DNA of 64,000 bases from Adiantum capillus-veneris (lineage: Eukaryota > Streptophyta > Polypodiopsida > Polypodiales > Pteridaceae), in NCBI GenBank assembly GCA_014529385.2, contig CM043958.1, positions 75,899,169-75,963,168 of the forward strand, written 5' to 3'. The notes beneath the pieces were generated by a model that was not told where the DNA came from, searched no databases, and worked only from the letters and a program-made list of their open reading frames with translations. This document shows positions 37,383 to 49,276 of the stretch, piece by piece (within the stretch, counting starts at the first letter, position 1; each line of letters starts with the position of its first letter). The position numbers were made by a program, and so were the translations under genes.

Positions 37383-40300
37383 CTAGATAGTGTTCTTCAA
37401 AACTGTGACCTCCGCATTTACCGTTGCTTTCTTTTTGTTATTAAGAGGCTGTAAAGGAGTTGTGTATCTTTCTTGTTGTTGAGCCTCAATCTCGGATTTT
37501 GGAACCCACATTGTTCTTGGGCCTGGTGTGATCTCTTTTGCCACTTGCCTTGTTTTGTCTTTGACATGATGGTACCTTGTCTTTAACTTCCAAATATGGC
37601 TGTTACTTTTGTAAAAGCCTTTCTCTTGTAGTAATTGACAAGGGATCCATCTATAGGTTGTAGTACTCTTGGGTGTAGCGTGTGGCTGCTCTTGATTTCT
37701 TGATGTTTCTTTCTTTTCCTGGGTGATTCCTTGATAAGCTACTACCTTAGGTAACCAGATTTGAAAGTTACCCTCATAGAATCCTTGTTCTTCGAGTAAT
37801 TTGACTGGAATGAATCTTTGGACTTGCTTGGAGGTGATCTTCACTTGAATTTGTTGGGTAGTCTGGTAGAATTCTAATTTCATTACCCAGACTTGTCGTA
37901 CGGTTTGTCAAGTGGAACACCTTCTCTTTTGCTTTTTGTACCTGTCCTTTCTCTTGGTTGAGTTATGTGATTGACGTTGATGGCTTTGTTGATTCCTGAC
38001 TGAGTGGTTGTCATGGGATGGAAATCGCCAGGCTGTTATCTTAGGCTTGTTGACCCAAACATCTAAATTTCCTTTCTTGTAGCCTTGTGCAATAATTGAC
38101 TCGATTGATGTGATCCATCTTGTTACCTTTGCTTGTTGAGGTTGTTCCTGTGATTGTATCCAAATTGGATCATTAACTTTAATCTGTGCCTTGGATACTA
38201 GCACTTGGTTGTCCTGTTTTGACTTCCTTTGGAGACGTTCAGGTGATGGAAACTTCGGTTGATAGACTTTTTGCTTGGGTTTCCATTGTTTTGTTGATGG
38301 TTTGGCTTTTGATGTAGAGGCTTTGTCTTGCACTTGCATTGGCTGCGCTAGAGACTGTGGGCTTATTTTAGCTTTGCCTTTTTCAATAGCCAAGAATCTT
38401 TGAAGTGTTGTAGGCTTGACCTCTATTGCCACTTGATAGCTTGTCGTGATGACCATTGTTGAAGATTTAGGCTCGTCTTCAAAGACTTGTGCCCATGGCT
38501 TGGACAAAATCATGTGTGTTCCCATTTTTCGAGAATCTACCACCAAGAATTTTTCTTTGACATTCTGTGAGTGTAGTTGGAGAGTAGCTTCTGCAATCCC
38601 CATACTTATAACATCTACTTCAGGTGAGAGATTTACCTTTATCTGAATATCATAAAGCTTTGGCTTACCTAGAAGTAACCACATGCCATATGACATGACA
38701 TTAGTCATGGAATTTGTATCAACTTTTGCCATAAAATTCATGTTGACTCCGTCTTGTGCACTTAGCAAAAATTTGATCTTCTTTGGTACTAGATTGCCTG
38801 TGTTCTCTTGAGTGACTCGAGCAATCTTTGGCGTGGACTCCTTGTCGTCTTCTTCTTCATTGTTCACACTTCTGAGTTCATCTGTGTGTTCTAGCTCTTG
38901 CTGGACCACCATTTCCTCTAATATGTCTTTTGGAGAGACAAAATCAGCATTTGGTTCCTGTAGAGTCATCGGCTCTTCTTCCTCGACTTCAGCTGTTGAA
39001 ATGTCACCAATAGTGTCTGAACTTCCTGTCACTTGCTGCACCTCTTCTTTGATTGATTCCAAGTCTTCACATTTCTCGTTTGTAGGCGCTGTACTTGAAG
39101 CATATTCTTTGGATCTTAGCCCTTCTTCCTGCAACTTTGCTTCATTGACTTGCGGCTCCTCCTTTGTACTATGCTTTCGAGTTGGACAGTTTGTAATCAA
39201 GTGTGTTATCGCACACTGATCGCAAAGAGCACCTATTTCTATATGACCAGTATAAGGGCTAGGTATCTGGTTTTGTGATATCCCCATAGCTGATAACCCT
39301 ATTTCGGACTCATACTCAGATTCGTCATCTGTCTCACCCAGAACCCTTAGCATGTAGTAGGGGACTATGTCATACCCATTCTCATCGCAAAATTTTGTTG
39401 GTGTGGTCTCATTAACATAGACATCCAAAGTAGCCAATATCTGAGTCCACTCTAGCAGTTCCAACGCCTCTTCCGGAAAAGGTTCTCTTATGTAAGCATC
39501 ATCTTCTAAGACCCTCTCTAAGGCATTCTCATCTCTCCCAAAGCCACTACACTCCGATGCTCCGCACATCCAGATTTCTTTCTTTTTGCCCATCCACGGA
39601 TAGTCTGTTGATCCACTTTGTGTTGCAGAATCAAAATCTTCCACGGGCGTTCTAGTTACATCTTGGTAACTATGATTTCTCATATTTACACGTGTTGTGG
39701 TTTCAGCATGTCTCAAGTATAGATAATCATAACCCCAATCTTGTACCATCTTGAGTTGCCTCATGAATGGTCTTCCAAGGATGATTTCATAGTTATTTTT
39801 CTTGCCAAAGTCAACTATGGCAAAAGTATGTGCATACTCTATACCACAAGAAGACACCACTATCACTTATAGCAATCCCATGGGTCTTTCCACATGCCCA
39901 TCAGCTAACTTTAATTTTATTCTGGTTGTTCTAAAGGCGGGACTACCCCATTTCTCCCATATTCATTTTGTTGCTATGGCAATTCCTGCTCCGCTATCAA
40001 GTATAGCTTTCGTTTAAATCCCATTGTACTCGACAGGCAAAGTGGCATTACCATCTTCTCCTTCACAGTACTCTCCTACTTTGTTCAGAGGTACCGGTCT
40101 TACATTTGATCGAGGCTTCTCGATCTCATCTAGTTCTTTTTCCAGGAACCTTAACGGGCTTTTGATCCCAATTTTTTCCAAGCATTTTCCTATATCCGTC
40201 CACATACTTGGCCTGATTTTCAAAAGTTCTGCCAACGTAATTGTGCACTTCACTGGCGTGGATAGCAAGTCAGTCAAATTTTTTGTGTCCAATTCTTTCG

Positions 40301-40523
40301 TCCCTCCTAGCCTCTGTGATGGAACTCTCACAATCTCAGACTTTGCCTAAAAATCTCCCATGTGCTGTGGCAAAGTTCTTAATGATGCAAGTCTACTGTC
40401 TTCGGAGGCTACCGATCCTACATCACCATAATATGACCTTGCATCAACACTCATTTGTGGTCTATCTAATGTGATTTCAAGAAATGATGCTAGTCCAGCA
40501 TCCTCTTCTCTTTTTTGGGCATC
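37383..40523 (-). pseudogene. N1 protease region: two retropepsin-like domains, zinc knuckle and W-repeat tail
   Basis: Continues the gag frame. The first protease has AILDSGAGIAIATK (about 39996-39955) and EIILGRPFM (about 39780), so it keeps DSG and the ILGRP strand. Next come an acidic linker and a CDQCAITHLITNC knuckle (about 39224-39186). A second protease-like domain reads AKVDTNSMTNVMSYG (about 38722) and HMILSKPWAQ (about 38500), with DTN where DTG/DSG is required. The tail holds three related segments: RWITS...QGYKKGNLDVW (38046-38125), RFIPV...QGFYEGNFQIW (37745-37820) and RWIPC...KGFYKSNSHIW (37578-37653). In-frame stops lie at 40524, about 40352, 40014, about 39963, about 39868 and 37908. 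No RT follows. Confidence 0.75.
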
Positions 40524-42395
40524 TCAGACAACCTTCCATAACTCCTCTGGCCACTGCTCCTCAACTATAGGAACATAGGGTGGGAAATCCCTCATTGATT
40601 CATGTGTTGTATTTTGGACTACCCTCGAGTCTTGCGACCTTGGCAGTGGTTCTTTCCTATGATCCACCTCTTCTCTAGGCAATTCGTCTACTTTAATGCT
40701 CTCATCTTTGTGCACTGGGGTGACTATCCTATCCTTCACTTCTGGTGGAGGTGGTTCTAGCAATGCTTGAGCAGTTTTAATGAGCTGCTTACACATTTCT
40801 AGCCTCTGCTTCTCTAGTTCAGGATAAGGATGGGTCATCCATCTTTGTTCTAAGGTTTGTCTATTTGCCAATCTAGCCTCATAAGCCTGTAAAATCGCGT
40901 CTAAAGGGTCATTCACTTTGTCCACTAGGACATATCCTCCTGAACTAGCACTCTTGGGTGCTTTAGCTGGTTTAAGGGTTTCAGCTTCCCTTTGCTGTGT
41001 CTGTTGCTCTTGAGTTGTTTCCAACTCAGCTGTAACAGACTTTTCTTCTCCTTTCTCCCTTTCTAGTCTCTCTTTCATTCTAGTCCTTCTTGCTCGTCTA
41101 GAGTTTCTACAGATTTTGGAACTCTTACTAGTATCTCCATCTGTAGGCTTCTGCTCTTGCACTTTTGCTTGTGCTCTTGTGACAACGTTTACTGGAGCAA
41201 CTTGCTTACTTTCATCTTCTTGTTGTTCAAGCACCTGTTCTTTTGCAATTGTTTCTTGCTCTGTTGTTGTTGTCGTCTCTCCTTTTGTTGCGACTCGTTC
41301 TTTCTCTGATTTGCTAGTAGAAGGAAAGGTAACATGTGGTTGCATTTTACCTTTCTTTCTTGGATTCTTAGGACAATCCAAAATCATATGTGTGATTGCA
41401 CACTCATTACAATATACATTTATCATGATATCATGGTGTGGACAATCCTTAATCAAGTAATCACTACTACCATATCTTTCACATGGACGTATTGGTTGTT
41501 GTGGCAATACTTGATATTGACCTTGAAGTGCCCCCTGATCTACCACATATCTTTCTATTTGAAGCTCATGACTCACACATGCATTTCTAGCAGCTATGGG
41601 TCTTTCACTTAAGAACACTTGTTCCGCTACATGATGATATCTAGGAGGTTGAGACATAACATGCTCAAACCCTGGTGGAGTCTTAGGTCTATAGTCAGGA
41701 CAATGTTGCGTCAGATGGTCCCCTCCACATGTCATGCAACTTCGCTGTTGAGGAATTCTATAGGTTGGTACTCTGTCAGAGTGGTTGATGCATTGCATCA
41801 CATTCTCTATGATTTGCTCCCCAACATTTACTTGGTTTTGTCCTAGATTCCCTCTTTGATCCTCAAGATCGGTGGTTTTCTTTTTCTCACTCGCATCATT
41901 CATCTTCTTCTGACCATCGTCATAGAATTTGCAATTGTCAACTAGGTCAACTGCCGCTTTGGTCACCTCCTCTAAGGTTTGGTATCTTTTCACGTATAGG
42001 TCCTTTTGGAGATTCTCATTCATAAGTCCTCTGATGAAGCATAGGATCTGACATTCTGGTGTGGGTAACTCTTGGGTAGGACATCTAGCAACATATTGCT
42101 TGAAACGCAGTATTGAATGTCGCAATGTTTCTGTTTCGCCTTGTTTAAATTCCTGAATCTTAGGAAGGGTGTTATGTTTTATGCCCCTCTTGGTGAATTC
42201 TTGAACAAATTCATCCAACATTTTCTCAATGGTTGTGAACTCTCTCCGGTTCAATAGTTCAAACCATGCTTGTGCATTGTCCTCCAATGTAAGTCCAAAA
42301 CCCTCATACTGCGTGTGGAAGTCCTCTACTCGTTCTGCTCGTAGGACTTTCTTGAAAGCCGAGACATGGGCGTATGGGTCTCCTATGCCATGTAC
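40524..42395 (-). pseudogene. gag: N1 gag
   Basis: A long open frame (587 codons from 42287, with coding-like sequence from about 42395: GDPYAHVSAFKKVLRAERV). The capsid part has AWFELLNRREF, RGIKHNTLPKIQEFKQGE, LRFKQYVARCPTQELP and FIRGLMNENLQKDLYV. Three zinc-knuckle-like motifs follow: CMTCGGDHLTQHC, a decayed CERYGSSDYLIKDC and CNECAITHMILDC, using CX2CX3HX4C spacing. A Glu/Gln-rich coiled-coil-like region and VLVDKVNDPLDAILQAY precede a proline-rich end. The product would package element RNA. It is the only almost intact gag in the window. An in-frame stop upstream of 42395 and stops downstream in the protease region mark decay. The closest relative here is N2 gag. Confidence 0.8.
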
Positions 42396-42600
42396 TTTCT
42401 ATTTACCCTTTTTCTTAGTTGAGATGGTCTTATAATTTGGGGTGAAAAGTATGGAACCATACTCCTCTCTGGTATCGTTTCATCTCTCGTTATCGCTCTA
42501 GGAGGAAATCCAGGTGGTGGTCCCCTCTTTGGAATTCTCTTAGAGGTTCTTGTGTTTGGTGGATGTAACTGAGGCCCTTCATTGACCAAATATCCACTCA

Positions 42601-42924
42601 TGTCTAATTTGGTTCGTGGATTTGTGCTTTCTATAGCTCTATCAAATAAAGATATCCATTGTCGGTCGACCTCGTATGTATAGACATATAAGAGCTTGTA
42701 CTCTGCAGCTCATCTGGGTAAGTCTCTAAGCAACTGTAAAGGTTGAATTGATCTCCATTAATATACCTATATAGTCCTTTACTTTCATGGTTATACGTCC
42801 AAAATCTCTCCACAAAATTGGTCTTTATGTACTGTAGGTTTGGAAGATCTATTCTGGATGGGTGCTCATCTATCCCTGCAATCCATGTGCTTGTATAAGC
42901 CGAGTCTGAGTCTGATGTAGACAT
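42601..42924 (-). pseudogene. Family N upstream domain, copy N1
   Basis: Unknown protein segment from ATG 42924, with HPSRIDLPNLQYIKTN, GLYRYINGDQFNLYSCLETY and PDEL. It matches the N2 domain at 30213-30752 but ends early at a stop near 42631. Downstream a separate frame (42601-42383) carries a proline-rich linker (RGPPPGFPPRA) like the PLGFPPRREER end of the N2 copy, so a frame break splits the original. Confidence 0.55.
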
Positions 42925-45604
42925 GACTTCTAGACTTAACAGCTCTAGCTTGCTGTAGTAATACCTCTCTCAGTGTGTTCAAGTGTTTTGGTCAGGGAAA
43001 ATCCAAAACTATGTCCAAAACCGTGAGCGTTTTCCCACAATTCTCTCAAATTGTCAGTTTTAGACACCCCTGACTTCCAGATGCATTTTGAGGCCTTAAA
43101 CAACGTTTTTTTCAAAAATGACCAAAATGTATGCCATAGGCAATCATTTTGGTCTATTTACTCTAAGATCCGTAGTGCTGCTCTCAAGCTACGTTTTGAT
43201 AAAAAAAAAAATTGGAATCAGAGTCCGTATGTGAAAGTTATGACCAAAACAGTGAGATGTAATTTGGAAAGTTGCTCTATCTGATGTTTTTGCAAGTGAT
43301 CAGTTTGAGCCCAAAATTGGTGTGTGCACTCCTTAGGCAATGATAAACCCAGTGGTATACTTGGTTTCAAAAAATTCCTCAGTTGTCTATCGTGAAGACT
43401 CACCAAGTACCCCTTGCAGATGTCCAAATGCACTCAAACTTTGTGTACAAGGTATAATGGGCCTTCTGAACCCAAATATGAAGTCAGATTTGAATTTTGA
43501 TTTTTCTACAGTGAATTCCTGAGTCTATCGTGATAGACTCACCAGAGTGTTACTGGGATACAACTGTTCCACTGTTTTTACAAATTTGAGTTCCCCCTTC
43601 TCTTGAGATACTACTCACCAAGTTTCAATCAATTTGGAATACTTTTCCTATGTAACTTGCATCAAACAACAGTCTCTTTTCTGATCTTATGAAGTAATCT
43701 TCTTAGATGCACTTACAATACTCCAAATTTACTCAAATTTTAACCATAGGCTCACAACAACATGTAGAACAAGGCCCTAAGGTCAATTTTCAAAAAATTC
43801 TATTTTTGTGAAAAAACCCTAGTCTATCGCGATAGACTCAACAGATTCTTCAGTTTTGAAAATTTTCTAGATTTCTCTTTACCACTGTGTTCCCTATGCT
43901 CTGTACACCTTGCTCACCAATTTCCACTTGTTTTGGACTTTTTCTTAGGTCTCTAACTCCAACTCTAGAATTCTGAGTCTATCTAATCACTAGAAAATAG
44001 ACTTAGGATGACTTCCCAATGTCCAAAATCCACCAAATTTTGTGTGTAACCTTCTGAGAGGCTAAACAAGCTATGCTCCAGAGGGTTTTGAAAATTTCAA
44101 TTTCTTTTGCCCTGCTTTGAGTCTGTTGCGATAGACTGAGCAAGTACCCCTTTTATAGGTCAAACTTGAACTTTGACTATACCACTGTGTTCCAACACCT
44201 CTCCTTAGTCCTCTTACCAATTCTCAAGTGGTTTGGACTTTTACTTTGTCAGTTAGACCACATCTGGTGTTTTCTACGAGCTGAATCCTCTCAAATGGTC
44301 TTAGACCCACTTTCTGATGTCCAAATGACTTCAAAATTTTTATGTGTCCTTGATAGCACCTTTCCAAGCTATTCAACACAGGTTTTTGAAAAATTCAGTT
44401 TCTATCACTGGGTTCTTAGTCTATCGCAATAGACTCACCATTATGCTAAAATGACACTTTTTTCAAATTTTCTCTTCACAGATGTGTTCCCTACCCTGTG
44501 TAGATCATGTATACCAAGTTTCACAAGGTTTGGAAATTTGGTCAAGGTCTTTTTACCCAATTTTTCTTTGAAGTCTGACTCAAAACACCAGACTTGAGGT
44601 TTAGTGGTCAAGCAGGTGTCCAAATACACTCAATTTCTAGGAGCAGCCTTGTATTGATGTGTTTTACCTGTGGTGTGAGGGGTTTTGCCTGATTGTGATT
44701 CTATTTCCAATTCACCAGTCTATCGCGATAGACTGAGCAGAGAGCCACTGGGAAGTGATTTTTTTCTCTGTTTTTGGACAGTTTGGTTCCCAATGCCCTT
44801 AGAAGCCTATCCCCAAAGTTTCATTCAATTTGGACTTCTTTTCCTTTGGATTCAAGCATTTCACAGTTCACTTCCTTACACTCAGAAAAAGCAGACTCCC
44901 ACTTAGATGCACAAGCACTGATGCAAATGCTTTGAAATTTCACATACAAGATCTAGAGCATATGCAAAACAAGGTCTTGAGGTCAAACTTTTTTTTTCTT
45001 TTTGAAAATTGCAGATTTGGTTTCAGATTTTTGTTTTTTGGGTTTTTTTTTTTGGGTTTTGGATTGGACCAAATCTATGTTTTCCCCCTACCTTAAGGTC
45101 TCCAATGCAAAAACAAGCACTCAAATCGGCTTTCAAACGACCATTTTAGAGCACTTTTACCATAATCAGCACAATTCCGCCTTTTGTGTTTTCAAGCACA
45201 TTTTCATGTCAAAATTGCTCTAGATCAACATCAGATGTCCTACACTACCTAAAGTCCTACTTTGGATGGTTGAATGGTTGTTTTTGCTTTATGGCAAGCA
45301 AACAGCCTCCTGCTTACCTTTTGCGTTTTTTTTTTCTTTCGAGTTCTTCACAACCATAAGTCACAACCAAACACACAAACCATAAAACCTATTCTAAACA
45401 CACAACAAAATAATATAACCATACCTCAACCTCATGTTGGACCACCTCGGCGAGACGCGGGCTCCCTGGCTATCCCTCAGTCAAGAGATCCGCTCTCTGA
45501 CTTCCCACTAAGAAGGCAAATGGTGACAACACTCTAGAAAACTCTAAACAAACACTATACTATCAAACACGAGTGATGCGGTCTACGCTAGTTTAGGCAC
45601 TTCG
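42925..45604 (-). other. Long leader of N1 between PBS and coding region
   Basis: About 2.7 kb without a protein motif. It contains the family-2 palindrome array and T-rich stretches (45000-45060). Confidence 0.6.
43385..44734. repeat. Palindrome array family 2: AGTCTATCGCGATAGACT, about 299-bp period
   Basis: Palindromes start at about 43385 (degenerate), 43521, 43821, 44120, 44418 and 44717. The copies at 43821 and 44717 are perfect over 18 bp. Spacings are 136, 300, 299, 298 and 299 bp. Many are followed by CACCA or GAGCA. A further CTATCGCGATAG lies in the LTR at 45963-45974. The array sits in the leader of N1. Confidence 0.95.
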
Positions 45605-45622
45605 TCCCCGGCAATGGCGCCA
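45605..45622 (-). promoter_or_regulatory. N1 primer-binding site (tRNA-Asp-like)
   Basis: The minus strand reads TGGCGCCATTGCCGGGGA, one base different from the TGGCGCCGTTGCCGGGGA site used by many plant gypsy elements and attributed to tRNA-Asp. It is one base downstream of the LTR end (...GCTAACA). Confidence 0.85.
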
Positions 45623-45623
45623 A

Positions 45624-46693
45624 TGTTAGCGGGTACGCCGCGACGGACGATGGAGCACAGCGAGAACACGGACCAACAAACTGTCAATCCGAGGACGTAG
45701 CTGACCCGACTAGGGCATGGAGGCAATCTCTGGGTTGTCAAGCCTGAGCTAGACACGAACAACACTCTACAGTCACTAATCCTACTACAACACTACCATA
45801 AAGCAAAGAAATAGACAACGCATCCTACGAAACACTACAAGCTCGAAATAGTCTCAAATCATATCAGAATGACTCGAAATCAGAGGGCAAGACTCACAAG
45901 GACATAACCTATATGGCCAAACACCTAAACCTTGAAAACCATAACTGTAAGACCTCTAATCGCTATCGCGATAGACTCAAAACAGTAATTTCCAAAGTGT
46001 CCGGAACTGATGTACAAAGACATCAACACGAAGAGCTTCTCGCCCTGATTCTAACGACTACTTGATCATTCAGATCGGATGTCGTTTGAGGTACTTACGA
46101 CCAAATATAGCTCGTAGCAGGCGGGCTCGCGATGTGGTCTTCGGCTTGCATTGCTTGCGTCGATGTGGAGAGCTCCTCGATGCTAACACGCTCCTACTCT
46201 CATATCTGCAATGAGATTAGTGTGCGCGATGGTGTGTGTGCGTGAAGCTCACTACCATGTGCTGCAGAACCCACGACTGTATATTATTTGAGATAACGTA
46301 ATGTGTTTTTTACAAAGCCTTAGGTTTCAGCTTATATACAAAGCCTTCAAACCTAATGTCCGTGCAAATGACCTGAATTGTCCCTAGGCTTCTATAGAGC
46401 TTAATTACAAGAAACTGAGTTGTCTTTACTCATGATACAAGCATCTGCGGCTAAAATACAAGTGCCGATTTAAAATATGAGGTTCCCGTAAACATTACAA
46501 AAGTGGCCGTAATGGCTCAAAATAATAATAATGGGATATTCAATGACGTCCATGAACTCGTATCTTCATGTTGCAACATCCATCTTCATCTTCATTACTT
46601 CATCACCATCTTCATGTGGAATTTTTACAGAATCTTTGAGGAATCTTAATGGAATCTTTGTGGAAACGTTGTTGAAAGGGCGTCCTTTCAACA
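45624..46693 (-). repeat. N1 5' LTR (1070 bp)
   Basis: Runs on the minus strand from TGTTGAAAGG (46693) to ...GCTAACA (45624), so it has TG...CA ends. It is followed by the PBS. It contains a TATATAA-type promoter box at about 46333-46338 and one CTATCGCGATAG palindrome (45963-45974). Its first 108 bp recur at 35842-35949. Confidence 0.8.
46333..46338 (-). promoter_or_regulatory. Putative TATA box of the N1 LTR
   Basis: The minus strand reads TGTATATAAGC about 355 bp from the LTR start, a plausible U3 promoter position. Seen in sequence only. Confidence 0.4.
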
Positions 46694-47300
46694 GAGACCA
46701 TTGCATGAAAAACAATGTTGATCCTAACGCGACAACTTGGGATTACCTTAAAACCCAACTCAAGAAGAACTATTAGAACAAATTTTATCATTCAGGCCGT
46801 ACGAATGAGTTTCTTCACTGTACTCAAGGAACCAAATATCCGAAATCATACTATCGACATTTCTTAACCCTTGTCAAGTATGCTCTAAGAGGGATGACTC
46901 AAGAGGTCAAAGTATCTCAATTAGTGCAAGGTTACATAATCCTATGAAGAATAGACTCCAAATTCTTTATCTTACCAATTTTCCAAATGTTCTCGATGCA
47001 GGCAAACCCATTGAAGAGGAAACCAGAACCTGCTCCTGTTTGTGAAATTAAAAGGCCTCATCCCAAGGAGGAACAAAAATCTAGAAATCCACAGCAAAGA
47101 AGAGAGAATTTATTACGTACAAAATCTAGGCAGGATCATTTGTCCTACACTTGTCTTGATCTGGGCATCAATCCAAGGATTGTCCATTTAAAAACTCAAG
47201 CTTCACAGGATTGTTGGACAATTATGAACATAGAAACTTCAATCGGAATCAGAATTTCAAAAACTTTAGACCCATACCATTGACAATTTAGAGGAACGTC
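46694..47300 (+). pseudogene. gag: Gypsy element C gag fragment, interrupted by N1
   Basis: Plus-strand capsid-like sequence begins directly at the N1 LTR edge (DPNATTWDYLKTQLKKNY) and continues in broken frames (YRHFLTLVKYALRGMTQEVKV). It ends in a basic, glutamine-rich tail (about 46990-47280). The preceding half of gag is absent, which fits N1 having inserted into it, with the other half lost or rearranged. Confidence 0.6.
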
Positions 47301-47549
47301 AATCCATAAAACACTAAGCAAAACCAGAGACAACCTCAAAACCAAGGGAATTTGAGACCCAGAAATCCACCTTTTGTTGGGAATGGACTGCCTGTCAACA
47401 ATAACGACAATGGAAATGTTAACTGTCAACCTCGTCCGGAGGAGGAGGAAATCAAAGACCTCAACGAAGACCTCAAGTTGGAGCTAGAGGTGAAGGAAAT
47501 CAGGAAAACACGTATACTCATGTTGCAATTGAACATCAGGGATTGAATG

Positions 47550-48530
47550 AACAATTTTGAATAATTCAAACCCCAACAGAGTATCAAGGTAGTCATTTTA
47601 CCGTATTGATTGATTCACAGAGTACACATTCTTTTATTGACCTTAATATGCGGCAACGAAGATGGATGGGAGTTGTTATGAAAATATGACTTTGGAATTA
47701 ATATAGACCTGGGAAGGAAATTATTGTGGCCAATGCCTTGAGTAGGAAGAGTATTGTAGCGGTTGTCATGATCTCTTCTACTTCTTTAATTGACTTTATT
47801 CGAGAAGGTATAACTTGTGACCCATATTACATAAAAATCCGCTACTTGATGAACTTAACTAATTGCAAAAAGAAGCAAGAAATAAAAATCAAAGGCTTCC
47901 ATGTTGAAAGAGATGACCTTTACTTCAGTAGTCGTCTTTGTATTCCAAATCAAGGTGGAATCAAACTTCAAATATTACAGTAAGCTCATTATATACCTAT
48001 ATCAAGACATCCAGGATACATTAAGACTTACTCTACTGAAAGAAATAGTTTGTTTTGGCCAGGACTAAAGCGTGATGTGTTGAACTATGTTACAAGATAC
48101 TTAACATGACAACATATTAAAGCTGAACGAACTTGATACCTAGTAAGATTCAACTTATTGATGCTCCACAAATGAAATCGGAATGCATATCCATGGATTT
48201 TATTACAGGACTTCCTACATCTTTGGAATATGACTCAATTTCTGTGGTTGTTGATATGCTTATAAAAATGACCCATTTATTTCTAGTCAAGACAACATTT
48301 ACGGCTAAGGATATAGTTCAAGTCTTCATGAGTGGTGTTTTTATGTATCACGGTTTACCTCAACGGATAATTTCTAATCGTGATGCGAAGTTCACCTCTA
48401 ATTTTTGGAAAGCCTTATTCTCAGCGATAGAAAACCCAATTAGCCTTTAGTACTGCTTATCATCCTCAAATTGATGGGCATACAAAAAGAAAAAATCAAA
48501 TCATTGAAGATATGTTAAGAGCTTAAGGAT
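47550..48530 (+). pseudogene. pol: Gypsy element C protease-integrase, RT deleted
   Basis: VLIDSQSTHSFIDL (about 47605) is a protease active site with DSQ in place of DSG. About 90 bp later the sequence reads GKEIIVANALSRKS (about 47715), which is the end of RNase H. The RT and most of RNase H are therefore deleted. Integrase follows: a degraded zinc region (SRHPGYIKTYSTERN), then SMDFITGLP and the second acidic site SNRDAKF. After a frame change, YHPQIDGHTKRKNQ has K where the catalytic E should be. Stops near 47690, 47982 and 48110 occur. Confidence 0.75.
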
Positions 48531-49221
48531 AGAGACCCTGTACAATCTAGTTGTTTGGAAAGATTGTTTGTGCATATGGGAACTGCTATTGTGATTGGAC
48601 TCATGTGTTATGTTTCTCATTGTAGTAGACTAGGATCACCTACATCGCTTAGCCTTAGACTAAAGGGTCATTGACCTAGGCCTTTGCTGGATCGAGGATC
48701 AAACCTAGGTATTTTTCTTTTTGTTAAGCTCATCTACACGGTTAGTGCATCGGGGGTTGAATGACCTACATGGCTAACACGTCGAGATTTTGCCTTGGCT
48801 TTGCCTAAATACCCGATGTTGGGCATTGAAGAGGCATGGCACCTAAATTGATATGGTTGGTGTTGACACTCTAACACCTATTGGTACTTGGGATCCTTTC
48901 AAAGCTCGGGTTCATGGAGGGAGGCGAAGTGGCCTCAGCTTATGGCTAGCTCATGTAGGTTGGAGGTGTTCTGGCTTGCTTTTGAAAAAGTGTAATTCTC
49001 TCTCTCCGTAGTATAGCAGATGTGGATGGGTGGACTGGTCGATCCCTACAAAGGGTCCCATGCTCTACTAGCTATTTTGTCATAAACTTTTGATGTTATG
49101 GTATACCTAGATTTTGTCATTGCATTAATAAATGGTTGCCTATTCATTTAGATGGGGCATTTCAAGATTCTCTGTTTTCATTTTTCTCATGTCTCTGTGC
49201 ACTCTATTTCACCCTCCACTA

Positions 49222-49227
<6 letters not shown>
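48531..49227. other. No gene seen
   Basis: Possibly the 3' end or LTR of element C. No repeat partner or motif was recognised. Confidence 0.35.

Positions 49228-49273
<46 letters not shown>
49228..49273 (+). repeat. (CT)n microsatellite
   Basis: CT dinucleotide run. Ser-Leu reading frames through it are artefacts. Confidence 0.95.
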
Positions 49274-49276
<3 letters not shown>

